From: Verrucomicrobiaceae bacterium E54
Lineage (GTDB): Bacteria > Verrucomicrobiota > Verrucomicrobiia > Verrucomicrobiales > Akkermansiaceae
Assembly: GCA_022548915.1 (NCBI GenBank)
Contig: JAKZES010000020.1
Coordinates: 1-64,000 of the forward strand
DNA: 64,000 nt
Reading direction: 5' to 3'
Numbering within the stretch: the stretch's first letter is position 1; the number at the start of each line of letters is the position of its first letter. Below the pieces are notes generated by a model, which saw only the letters and a list, made by a program, of their open reading frames with translations, did no database searches and was not told the DNA's origin. Both the position numbers and the translations under genes were made by a program. Positions 57,758 to 64,000 of the stretch are shown in pieces.

Positions 57758-58711
57758 ATGAGCCACAGCCAACTGGACCAACTCAAGCAGTTCACCGCGG
57801 TGGTCGCCGATACCGGCGACTTCGAGTCGATGAAGGAGTATGAACCACAGGATGCGACGACCAATCCGTCGCTGATCCTGCAGGCGGTCGGCCAGGAAGA
57901 ATACCGGCATCTTGTCGACCAGGCCGTCTCGGAACTCAGGGATTCCCCGGCCGAAGGTCGCGTCGAGGCCATCATCGACCGCATTCTCATCCTCTTCGGA
58001 ATCGAGATTCTCAAGATCGTGCCCGGGCGGGTCTCGACCGAGGTCGATGCCCGTCTCTCCTTCGACACCGAGGGGACCATCGCCAAGGCCCGCCAACTCA
58101 TCGGGGCCTACGAACAGGAGGGAATCTCCCGCGATCGCATCCTGATCAAGATCGCCTCGACCTGGGAAGGCATCCGGGCCGCGGAGATCCTCGAAAAGGA
58201 GGGAATCCACTGCAACCTGACCCTGCTCTTCTCGTTTCCCCAAGCCGTCGCGTGCGCCGAGGCGGGCGTCAAGCTGATCTCCCCCTTCGTCGGGCGCATC
58301 CTCGACTGGTACAAGGCCAGCACCGGCAAGGAATACCATGGGGAAGACGATCCCGGCGTCCAGTCGGTCCGCGAGATCTACACCTACTACAAGAAGTTCG
58401 ACTACCCGACCGAGGTCATGGGTGCCTCGTTCCGCAACACCGGCCAGATCACCTCCCTGGCCGGGTGCGATCTGCTGACGATCAGCCCGAAGCTCCTCGA
58501 AGAACTCCAGAACTCCACCGAACCGCTCGATCGTGCGCTTTCGCCCGACGCCGCGCGGGAAGCCGATGTCGAAAAGACCAGCTTCGATGAGAAAAGCTTC
58601 CGCCTGGCACTCAACGAGGACGCCATGGCAACGGAAAAGACCGCCGAGGGCATCCGCAAGTTCTCCGCCGACATCGTGAAGCTTGAGAAGCTGGTGGCAT
58701 CCATGCTCTGA
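57758..58711 (+). CDS. tal: Transaldolase (pentose phosphate pathway)
   Basis: A 317-aa enzyme that moves a dihydroxyacetone unit between sugar phosphates. It is the full-length class I (TalB-like) type: [25 protein letters not shown], Schiff-base Lys131 in [25 protein letters not shown] and [13 protein letters not shown]. Next gene starts 7 nt after the stop but is functionally unrelated. Confidence 0.95.
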   Translation: MSHSQLDQLKQFTAVVADTGDFESMKEYEPQDATTNPSLILQAVGQEEYRHLVDQAVSELRDSPAEGRVEAIIDRILILFGIEILKIVPGRVSTEVDARLSFDTEGTIAKARQLIGAYEQEGISRDRILIKIASTWEGIRAAEILEKEGIHCNLTLLFSFPQAVACAEAGVKLISPFVGRILDWYKASTGKEYHGEDDPGVQSVREIYTYYKKFDYPTEVMGASFRNTGQITSLAGCDLLTISPKLLEELQNSTEPLDRALSPDAAREADVEKTSFDEKSFRLALNEDAMATEKTAEGIRKFSADIVKLEKLVASML

Positions 58712-58718
58712 TCTGCCA

Positions 58719-59198
58719 ATGACGACCGCCCTCCGTGCCATTCTCCTGCTGATCCTCGTCGCCGTGCCGCTCCAGGCGGGCGGCAAGAAAGAGGGCGCCG
58801 CAGGCATCGCCTTTCATCTTGAGACCAATCCCGGCGACAACCCGAAGATGATCTTCACCCAGTTCGTCGCCGGAAGGGAACGCGTCTTCCGCCGGGTGCC
58901 GGAAATCGGCCCGACCGACATCGCCGCCTTCAACCCCTTCCCCTCGCAGGATGGCGACGGCTACGGCGTCCTCCTCAAGCTCAAGGGGGGTCCAACCAAC
59001 CGGCTCAGCGCCATTACCGCCGCCAACATGGGCCGCTGGATGATCGCCCGGGTCAACGGACGCATCGTCGATGGAGTCATCATCGACCAGCAAGTCACCG
59101 ATGGTGAAATGGTGATCTGGAAGGGCATCGCCCTGGCCGAGATCAACGAACTCGACAAGCGGATCCCCCGCATCGGCGAACGCAAACCACGCGGCTGA
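58719..59198 (+). CDS. Hypothetical exported protein
   Basis: A 159-aa protein with signal peptide MTTALRAILLLILVAVPLQA. The mature domain (VLLKLKGGPTNRLSAITAANMGRWMIARVNGRIVDGVIIDQQV) resembles the P1-like head domain of SecD but stands alone. It is followed 7 nt later by the M23 peptidase gene and is probably translated with it, so a shared envelope role is likely. Confidence 0.6.
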   Translation: MTTALRAILLLILVAVPLQAGGKKEGAAGIAFHLETNPGDNPKMIFTQFVAGRERVFRRVPEIGPTDIAAFNPFPSQDGDGYGVLLKLKGGPTNRLSAITAANMGRWMIARVNGRIVDGVIIDQQVTDGEMVIWKGIALAEINELDKRIPRIGERKPRG

Positions 59199-59205
59199 TC
59201 CTGTG

Positions 59206-60237
59206 ATGTTCCGCACGCTCATTCTCGCCCTCGCCTTCCTCCCGTCCGGTGCCTCGGCGCTCGACTGGCAGCTGCCGACGGAGAACCGCCACCTTCTCAC
59301 CGGGGAACCCGAAAAATTCTACATGTATGTCGACCGCACCTTCGAGGGCGTGAGCTCGAAGCCATGGCAGGGAGGTGCCTGGGGGCTGGTCCGCAACCCC
59401 GTCCGGGTCGGGGGCAAGGTTGAATACATGCGTTTCCACGAGGGCATCGACATCGCCCCGGTCAAGCGCGACAAGGCCGGCAACCCGCTCGATCTGGTGA
59501 TGAGCGTCGCGCCGGGACGGGTCGTCCACGTCAACGACTCCTCCGGACGCTCCAACTACGGGCGCTACATCGTCGTCGAGCATCCGGTCGACTCCTCCGG
59601 CAACATGGTCCACAGCCTTTACGCCCACCTCGCCACGACCACGGTGAAACCCGGCGACCGGGTCAAGGCCGGCTCGGTGCTGGGCCGGATGGGCTACACC
59701 GGTCGAGGCCTCAACCGCACCCGCGCCCACCTCCATCTCGAACTGGGCCTGATGATGAGCAACCGGTTCCAGGGATGGTTTCAGCGGTACTCCGGCGGCA
59801 CCAATCATCACGGCAACTACAATGGCATGAACCTGATCGGCATGGATGTCGCCCGTTTCATGACCGAGGTCCACAAGAACCCCGAACTCAAGGTCACGGA
59901 TTTCGTCCGTCGCAGCCCCGCCTACTTCAAGGTGACCGTGCCGCGCCGGGGCACGCTCGAATTCGCCAGCCGCCATCCGTGGCTGGTCTACGGCGACCTC
60001 ACCAAGCCTTCCCCCTCGTGGGAGATCTCCCTCACGGCCACCGGCCTGCCCACCGGCATCGCCATCAGCCAGCGGAAGGTCGGCGAGCCCATCGTCTCCG
60101 CCGTCAAGGCCTCCGACACCGCCCACCGCTACCTCACCCGTGGACTTCTCTCCGGCGAAGGAAGCTCCGCCACGCTGTCCACCAACGGCAAGAAGCTCAT
60201 CGCCCTCCTCACCGGCGACTTCCCGGATCCAAAATAG
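59206..60237 (+). CDS. M23 family metallopeptidase (LytM-like)
   Basis: A 343-aa exported protein with signal peptide MFRTLILALAFLPSGASA. The M23 domain carries FHEGIDIAPV (zinc His and Asp), SLYAHL and RAHLHLELGL. It has an unusual C-terminal beta domain (residues about 235-340). It is likely to cut peptidoglycan peptides or to act as an activator. ATG 59206 is used; GTG 59203 is adjacent. Its stop codon lies within the GCCGA palindrome of the repeat that follows. Confidence 0.85.
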   Translation: MFRTLILALAFLPSGASALDWQLPTENRHLLTGEPEKFYMYVDRTFEGVSSKPWQGGAWGLVRNPVRVGGKVEYMRFHEGIDIAPVKRDKAGNPLDLVMSVAPGRVVHVNDSSGRSNYGRYIVVEHPVDSSGNMVHSLYAHLATTTVKPGDRVKAGSVLGRMGYTGRGLNRTRAHLHLELGLMMSNRFQGWFQRYSGGTNHHGNYNGMNLIGMDVARFMTEVHKNPELKVTDFVRRSPAYFKVTVPRRGTLEFASRHPWLVYGDLTKPSPSWEISLTATGLPTGIAISQRKVGEPIVSAVKASDTAHRYLTRGLLSGEGSSATLSTNGKKLIALLTGDFPDPK

Positions 60238-60292
60238 CCGAATTGAAAATCGGCGCTTGGCACTTGGCCCTTCGAACTTGGAACTTCAAGGC
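60237..60292. repeat. Palindrome plus heptamer array (ACTT type) before ridA
   Basis: GCCGA-ATTGAAAA-TCGGC (60237-60254) is followed by four 7-nt units (GGCACTT, GGCCCTT, CGAACTT, GGAACTT) to about 60286, ending 6 nt before the ridA ATG. Confidence 0.7.
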
Positions 60293-60754
60293 ATGGACCA
60301 GACCCTCGCCCGCCTCGAAAGCCTCGGCTTCACCCTCCCCGAAGTCCCCGCCCCGGTCGCCGCCTATGTCAACTGCGTGCGCAGCGGCAACCTGCTGTTC
60401 CTTTCCGGCGGCCTGCCCATCGATGGCGAGCGGAAGATCCTCGGCAAGGTGCCGACCGATGTTTCTCCGGAGGAAGCGGCGGAAGGCGCCCGCATCATCA
60501 TGCTCAACCGGCTTGCCGTGATCCGCGACGAGATCGGCTCGCTGGACAAGATCACGCGCATCGTCGCGCTCAACGGCTTCGTCAACTCCGAGCCCGACTT
60601 CACCGGCCACCCGCAGGTGGTCAATGGCGCCTCCGAGTTCCTCCTCGAGGTCTTCGGTGATCGGGGCAAGCACTCCCGCACCGCCCTCGGCGCCGCCGCC
60701 CTGCCGCTCAATGTCGCCGTCGAGATCAACATGATCGTCGAAGTGGAAGTATGA
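60293..60754 (+). CDS. RidA family protein (YjgF/YER057c/UK114)
   Basis: A 153-aa protein of the longer YjgH/TdcF-like RidA branch: LARLESLGFTLPEVPAPVAAYVNCVRSGNLLFLSGGLPI, then RIVALNGFVNSEPDFTGHPQVVNGASEFL, and GKHSRTALGAAALPLNVAVEI. The conserved Arg of the enamine/imine deaminase site is present in KHSRTALG. It likely clears reactive enamines. Start 60293 directly follows a heptamer repeat. Confidence 0.9.
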   Translation: MDQTLARLESLGFTLPEVPAPVAAYVNCVRSGNLLFLSGGLPIDGERKILGKVPTDVSPEEAAEGARIIMLNRLAVIRDEIGSLDKITRIVALNGFVNSEPDFTGHPQVVNGASEFLLEVFGDRGKHSRTALGAAALPLNVAVEINMIVEVEV

Positions 60755-60777
60755 ACGATCGCGCCGCCATCCCATGC

Positions 60778-60806
60778 GTCCTATAGGTCCCATAGGACCC
60801 ATGGCC
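60778..60806. repeat. Nonamer-type repeat overlapping the TatD start
   Basis: Related 9-nt units CTATAGGTC and CCATAGGAC followed by CCATGG lie head to tail; the last one contains the ATG of the TatD gene. An in-frame ATG at 60774 would read the repeat as PIGPIGPM. Confidence 0.55.
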
Positions 60807-61583
60807 CTCATCGACGCCCACAACCACCTCCACCAGCTCCCCGACCCGGAGGAAGCCATCCGCGCCATGCGGCGCGTCGGCATCGAGGGCTGCGTCGTCA
60901 ACGGCACCTCAGAAGACGACTGGCCTGCCGTCGCTGAACTCGCCGAACAACATCCGGACTTCATCCGTCCTGCCTTCGGGCTCCACCCCTGGCACGCCCA
61001 CCAACGCAGCGACGACTGGCTCGACACCCTGCAAGCTTTCCTCGACCGCTTCCCTGGCGCTTCCATCGGCGAATGCGGCGTCGACCGCTGGATCGACAAT
61101 CCGCCGATCGAGCTTCAGCTCGAGGTCTTCCTCCCGCAACTCGCCCTCGCCCGCGAGCGGAATCTCCCCATCACCATCCACGCCCTCAAGGCCTGGGGAC
61201 CGCTCCTCGACGCCCTCGACCAGGAACCACCGCCCGAGCGCGGCTTCCTCCTTCACTCCTACGGCGGCAGCCCGGAACTCGTCGCGCAACTGCTGCCACT
61301 CGGGGCCCGCTTCTCCTTCTCCGGCCACTTCCTTCATCCCCGCAAGACCCGGGTCGTCGAGGCCTTCCGCGCCGTCCCACCTGATCGGCTGCTGCTCGAA
61401 ACCGACGCCCCCTCCATGCCTCCGCCGGAGGAAATCATCACCCATTCCCTGCCCGACGGACAAAACCACCCGGCCAACCTGCCCGCCATCGCCACCGGAC
61501 TGGCCCGCCATCTCAGCGAGGATCCCGCCGCCCTGATCGACCGCTGCACCAAAAACACCCGTCAATTTTTACTGTTCACTTGA
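60801..61583 (+). CDS. TatD family metal-dependent hydrolase (DNase-like)
   Basis: A 260-aa amidohydrolase-fold protein. It shows LIDAHNHLHQL (metal His pair), the Glu of SIGECGVDRW, PITIHALKAWGPLL, LLHSYGGSPEL and LLLETDAPSMPP, the TatD/YcfH set; the usual HCF motif reads LLHSYG. It probably acts as a 3'-5' exonuclease or deoxyribonuclease. ATG 60801 is preferred over 60774, which lies in the repeat. Confidence 0.87.
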   Translation: MALIDAHNHLHQLPDPEEAIRAMRRVGIEGCVVNGTSEDDWPAVAELAEQHPDFIRPAFGLHPWHAHQRSDDWLDTLQAFLDRFPGASIGECGVDRWIDNPPIELQLEVFLPQLALARERNLPITIHALKAWGPLLDALDQEPPPERGFLLHSYGGSPELVAQLLPLGARFSFSGHFLHPRKTRVVEAFRAVPPDRLLLETDAPSMPPPEEIITHSLPDGQNHPANLPAIATGLARHLSEDPAALIDRCTKNTRQFLLFT

Positions 61584-61619
61584 ACATTTAAGGATTCCGC
61601 GCAGGCTTCTCCTCGGAAC

Positions 61620-62357
61620 ATGCCGAGCGAGACGATCCAGAACCTGCGCCAGCAGCTGCGCGAGAAATTCCCCGCCGCCCATCGCGAGGGGAGCGCCGGC
61701 GTCCCGCCGGCTCCATTCGGCGTCCCGCCGAATGCCTCCACCCACCCCGACGCGAAGCGTCGCACTCCTCTTGGCACTTGGAACTTCGAACCTGGCACTT
61801 CGAACTTCCCGATCGGCGCCATCACCGAGATCTCCCCGGCCCACCCCGCCTGCGGTCTCACCCTCCTCTTCGCCGCCCTCCTCTCCGAAGCACCGAATCC
61901 CGGAAACACCGACCTGTCCGCCGTCGCTTCAGCGAAGGCGGAAACACCGGCACTCGTTCTCATCGACGCCCGCGACCGCTTCGATCCCGCCTCGTTTTCC
62001 CCCGAAGAGTGCCGGCGCCTCCTCTGGCTGCGCTGCCGCGAGACCCGCCAGGCCCTGCAATCCGCCGACCTGCTCCTGCGCGACGGCAACCTGCCCTTCA
62101 TTCTCCTCGACCTCTCCCCGCTCCCCGCACGCGAACTGCGCCGCATCCCCGGGTCCGCATGGCACCGCCTGCGCCAGCTGGCGGAACCCAGCCAGTGCAC
62201 CCTGCTCGTGCTGACTCCCACCCCGCTCGTTCCGGGTGCGGCGCTGCGCCTGACCCTCACCCGAGAATTCGATCTCCGGCATCTCGACCTCTCGCGCACC
62301 GACCTCCTCCGCAACCTGCACGCCGAAGCCCGCCACCGCCACCGCCACACCGCCTGA
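61620..62357 (+). CDS. imuA: ImuA-like (RecA-fold) protein of the mutasome pair
   Basis: A 245-aa protein whose N- and C-parts match ImuA/SulA-like RecA-fold proteins encoded before imuB: MPSETIQNLRQQLREKFPAA, then IGAITEISPAHPACGLTLLFAALL, LVLIDARDRFDPASF, LLWLRCRETRQALQSADLLL and SRTDLLRN. The Walker A motif is absent. Residues about 24-64 come from repeats (GVPPAPFGVPPN, then DAKRRTPLGTWNFEP), so the native protein is shorter. The start follows tatD by 36 nt. It likely works with ImuB and a DnaE2 polymerase in SOS translesion synthesis. Confidence 0.78.
   Translation: MPSETIQNLRQQLREKFPAAHREGSAGVPPAPFGVPPNASTHPDAKRRTPLGTWNFEPGTSNFPIGAITEISPAHPACGLTLLFAALLSEAPNPGNTDLSAVASAKAETPALVLIDARDRFDPASFSPEECRRLLWLRCRETRQALQSADLLLRDGNLPFILLDLSPLPARELRRIPGSAWHRLRQLAEPSQCTLLVLTPTPLVPGAALRLTLTREFDLRHLDLSRTDLLRNLHAEARHRHRHTA
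61695..61809. repeat. Repeat cluster inside imuA
   Basis: Two hairpins with the same GTCCC loop (GCCGGC arms at 61695-61711; ATTCGGC/GCCGAAT arms at 61715-61733). Then comes GACGCGAAGCGTC (61749-61761), a 9-nt spacer, and five 7-nt units of the ACTT type (61773-61807). The composite from 61749 recurs at 63699 inside imuB. Confidence 0.8.
61917..61942. repeat. Hairpin inside imuA encoding VASAKAE
   Basis: TCCGCC (61917-61922) and TCGCT (61924-61928) pair with AGCGA (61931-61935) and GGCGGA (61937-61942) with one mismatch. It lies between two conserved ImuA segments, like an insertion in a loop. Confidence 0.55.
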
Positions 62358-62360
62358 ACC

Positions 62361-62470
62361 GGAAGTTCCAAGTGAGAAGTTCCAAGTGCCAATGCCAGTT
62401 TCCGGAGCGCGGACATTCCTGTCCGTCCGTCTCTCCCTTGGAACTTGGCCCTTCCCCACTTGGAACTTCG
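62361..62470. repeat. Repeat cluster between imuA and imuB
   Basis: A heptamer array in inverted orientation (AAGTTCC/AAGTGCC type, 62361-62391), a TTCCGGAGC + GGACATTCCTGTCC palindrome (62400-62425), and a forward ACTT-type heptamer array (about 62438-62470) that runs into the first conserved codon of imuB. Confidence 0.75.
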
Positions 62471-64000
62471 TACCTCGCCCTCCACATCCCCGCCCTACCC
62501 CTTGAGGCCCTTCTCCGGCACCAGCCGGAAAAGCGCCGTCATCCCCATGCCCTGCTTTCTCCATCCGCCCATTCCTCCACCGTCATCCACGCCAACCGCG
62601 CCGCCCGTCGCCGCGCCGTCCACGACGGGCTTTCCCACACCCGGGCCCTCGCCCGCTGTCCGGAACTGAAATTTCTCGAGCGCGCCCCCGAAGCGGAAAC
62701 CGCCGTCCTCCACGACCTCCTCCAATGCGCCGAGTCCCTCACCCCCGACTTTGAACTCACCACTCCCGACACGCTCATCCTCGCTGGCTTGCGGATCAAA
62801 CAGGAGATCCCATCTGAAATCCGAAATCTGAAATCCGAAATCGAACCCCTCGGACTCCCTCTCCACCTCGCCGCCGCCGCGACGCCCGACCTCGCCCACC
62901 TCTTCTCCCTTCATCCCGCCACCAGCCATTCGCTCATCTACCGCGGTGCCGACTATCGGTGGAAAAAACCGACCCACCTCCACGACTCACTCACCGCCCT
63001 CCCACTCCAAATTCTCCATCACTTGGAACTTGGAACTTTTCACTTGGAACTTCCATCCCAGTGGGGCCTGCAGACCCTCGCGGACCTCGCCCGACTCCCT
63101 CGTCAGGATCTCGCCGAGCGTCTCGGTCCGGATTTCGTCCGTCTCCACGATATTCTCCACGGCCGGCACCAGCGTCTTCTCAGGATCTTCCGCCCGGCCG
63201 AATCCATCGAGGCGCACACCGATCTCGAACACCCGCTGAGTCACGGCGACGGCCTGGTTCTGTGGCTGCGGCGAACCCTCCACACCCTGTGCTCCCGGCT
63301 GGCCTCCAGCTATCGCGCCGCTGCGGAAATCCATCTCACCCTTGATCTCGAGGACCAGCCCCCGCATCGCCACACCCACCGGCTGCCGGAGCCTTCGGCC
63401 TCGCCCGAAACCCTGCTCCGTCCTCTCGCCACCCATCTGGAGCACCTCACGCTGACCGCCCCCGTCACCGGCTTTCATCTCCGGCTGACTCCCTGCGCCG
63501 GCCACGCCGGACAACACGAGCTTTTCGACCGCGGGATCCGCCAGCCCCACCGGCTCGCCGACACCCTCATCCGCCTGGCCGCCCTGCTGGGTGACGACCG
63601 CCTCGGCTTCCCCTCCCCCGGCTTCACCCACCGCCCCGACACCTTTGCCCTTCACCCCGCCCATCACCTCTTCGATCAAACCAGTCTTCCATCCCCTCGA
63701 CGCGAAGCGGCGCACTCCCTTTGGCACTTGGAACTTCGAACTTCGAACTTCGGCCCACCCCTCTCCCGCTTCCGCCCTCCCATCGAGGTCTCCGTGGCCT
63801 TCGAAAACGCCAGCGGGCACCCCGTCCCCCTGGCGCTTCTGACCGGGCCCCACCGCGGTCGCGTCACCCATCGCCACGGTCCCTTCCCCCTCTCCGGCCA
63901 GTGGTGGGATCCCGGGGAAAAGTGGCAGCAAGTCGAATGGGACATCCGCCTCGAAACCCGCCATCTCCTGCGCCTCGCCCACATCCCCCCCGACCTCTGG
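62438..64000 (+). CDS. imuB: ImuB-like Y-family polymerase homologue (partial, runs off the edge)
   Basis: At least 521 codons, no stop before the window end. The conserved start YLALHIPALPLEALLRHQ has no ATG before it; the nearest in-frame starts are TTG 62438, inside the repeat, and GTG 62372. TVIHANRAARRRAVHDGLSH and LLQCAESLTPDFELTTPD are Y-family-like, but the catalytic acidic residues are missing, as expected for the inactive ImuB adaptor. The little-finger part includes RLGPDFVRLHDILHGRH. Three repeat insertions are read in frame (62812, 63020, 63699). A dnaE2 gene may follow outside. Confidence 0.82.
   Translation, partial: MELGPSPLGTSYLALHIPALPLEALLRHQPEKRRHPHALLSPSAHSSTVIHANRAARRRAVHDGLSHTRALARCPELKFLERAPEAETAVLHDLLQCAESLTPDFELTTPDTLILAGLRIKQEIPSEIRNLKSEIEPLGLPLHLAAAATPDLAHLFSLHPATSHSLIYRGADYRWKKPTHLHDSLTALPLQILHHLELGTFHLELPSQWGLQTLADLARLPRQDLAERLGPDFVRLHDILHGRHQRLLRIFRPAESIEAHTDLEHPLSHGDGLVLWLRRTLHTLCSRLASSYRAAAEIHLTLDLEDQPPHRHTHRLPEPSASPETLLRPLATHLEHLTLTAPVTGFHLRLTPCAGHAGQHELFDRGIRQPHRLADTLIRLAALLGDDRLGFPSPGFTHRPDTFALHPAHHLFDQTSLPSPRREAAHSLWHLELRTSNFGPPLSRFRPPIEVSVAFENASGHPVPLALLTGPHRGRVTHRHGPFPLSGQWWDPGEKWQQVEWDIRLETRHLLRLAHIPPDLW
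62812..62843. repeat. Heptamer array (CYGAAAT type) inside imuB
   Basis: Four 7-nt units alternate CTGAAAT and CCGAAAT. They are translated as SEIRNLKSEIE in the loop before LPLHLAAAATPDLAHL. Confidence 0.75.
63020..63054. repeat. Heptamer array (ACTT type) inside imuB
   Basis: Units GGAACTT, GGAACTT, TTCACTT and GGAACTT are translated as HHLELGTFHLELP just before the conserved WGLQTLADLARLP. Confidence 0.75.
63699..63752. repeat. Composite palindrome + heptamer element inside imuB
   Basis: GACGCGAAGCGGC (63699-63711), spacer GCACTCCCT, then ACTT-type heptamers to about 63750. The same composite is in imuA at 61749, but it is read here one base earlier (RREAAHSLWHLELR). Confidence 0.8.

Overview
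The window is 64 kb of GC-rich DNA that looks like the chromosome of a Verrucomicrobiota bacterium, probably order Verrucomicrobiales. This is inferred from gene content and cannot be tested here. The pointers are secreted sulfatase, sialate-esterase and MGH1-like glycosidase genes, pseudopilins, an SHD1-domain protein, A-rich leaders in place of clear Shine-Dalgarno sites, and many short palindromic and tandem repeats between genes.

Left chromosomal part (1-37,082). A fasciclin protein, a large GH63/MGH1-like glucosidase and a YyaL-type thioredoxin-domain protein are followed by small genes, a NYN/OST-HTH protein, an EcKinase-like phosphotransferase and an inositol-phosphatase family enzyme. 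Positions 11.2-17.1 kb hold a periplasmic polysaccharide set: cyclophilin, sialate O-acetylesterase, a second MGH1-like glycosidase and an arylsulfatase. Then come tRNA-Ile(CAU) with a decayed tRNA-like copy beside it, a PLP enzyme, a subtilase overlapping a papain-fold protein, hemW, pyrD, dsbD, glgB, an ABC exporter pair, msrA, a Nudix protein, a pilin-like protein and a three-gene Fe(III)-type ABC importer.

Genomic island (37,114-53,917). It is integrated in the 3' half of a tRNA-Leu (anticodon AAG) and bounded by perfect 54-bp direct repeats. A tyrosine recombinase sits at the right end, and TGTGCCA-type motifs near both ends may be its arm sites. Cargo: a type IIG/IIL-like restriction-modification protein followed by an Mrr-type endonuclease, a broken circularly permuted YpsA gene, a sigma-like regulator, a DUF3987 P-loop protein with a small helix-turn-helix partner, an HNH-containing lipoprotein, and several membrane or secreted proteins of unknown role. 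No conjugation genes are visible.

Right chromosomal part (53,918-64,000). This carries aldose epimerase, a pseudopilin, a membrane-anchored terpenoid-toroid protein, transaldolase, an M23 peptidase, a RidA protein, a TatD DNase and an imuA-imuB mutagenesis pair that runs off the edge.

The most unusual signal is a set of short repeats: arrays of 7-nt units (SRMACTT, CYGAAAT and CATTYGT types), often beside a small palindrome. They sit just upstream of start codons (pyrD, Nudix, ridA, imuB) and also inside the imuA and imuB reading frames. One composite of about 45 nt occurs in both imu genes in different reading frames, so it behaves as a DNA element and not as a protein domain. No rRNA and no CRISPR array were seen.
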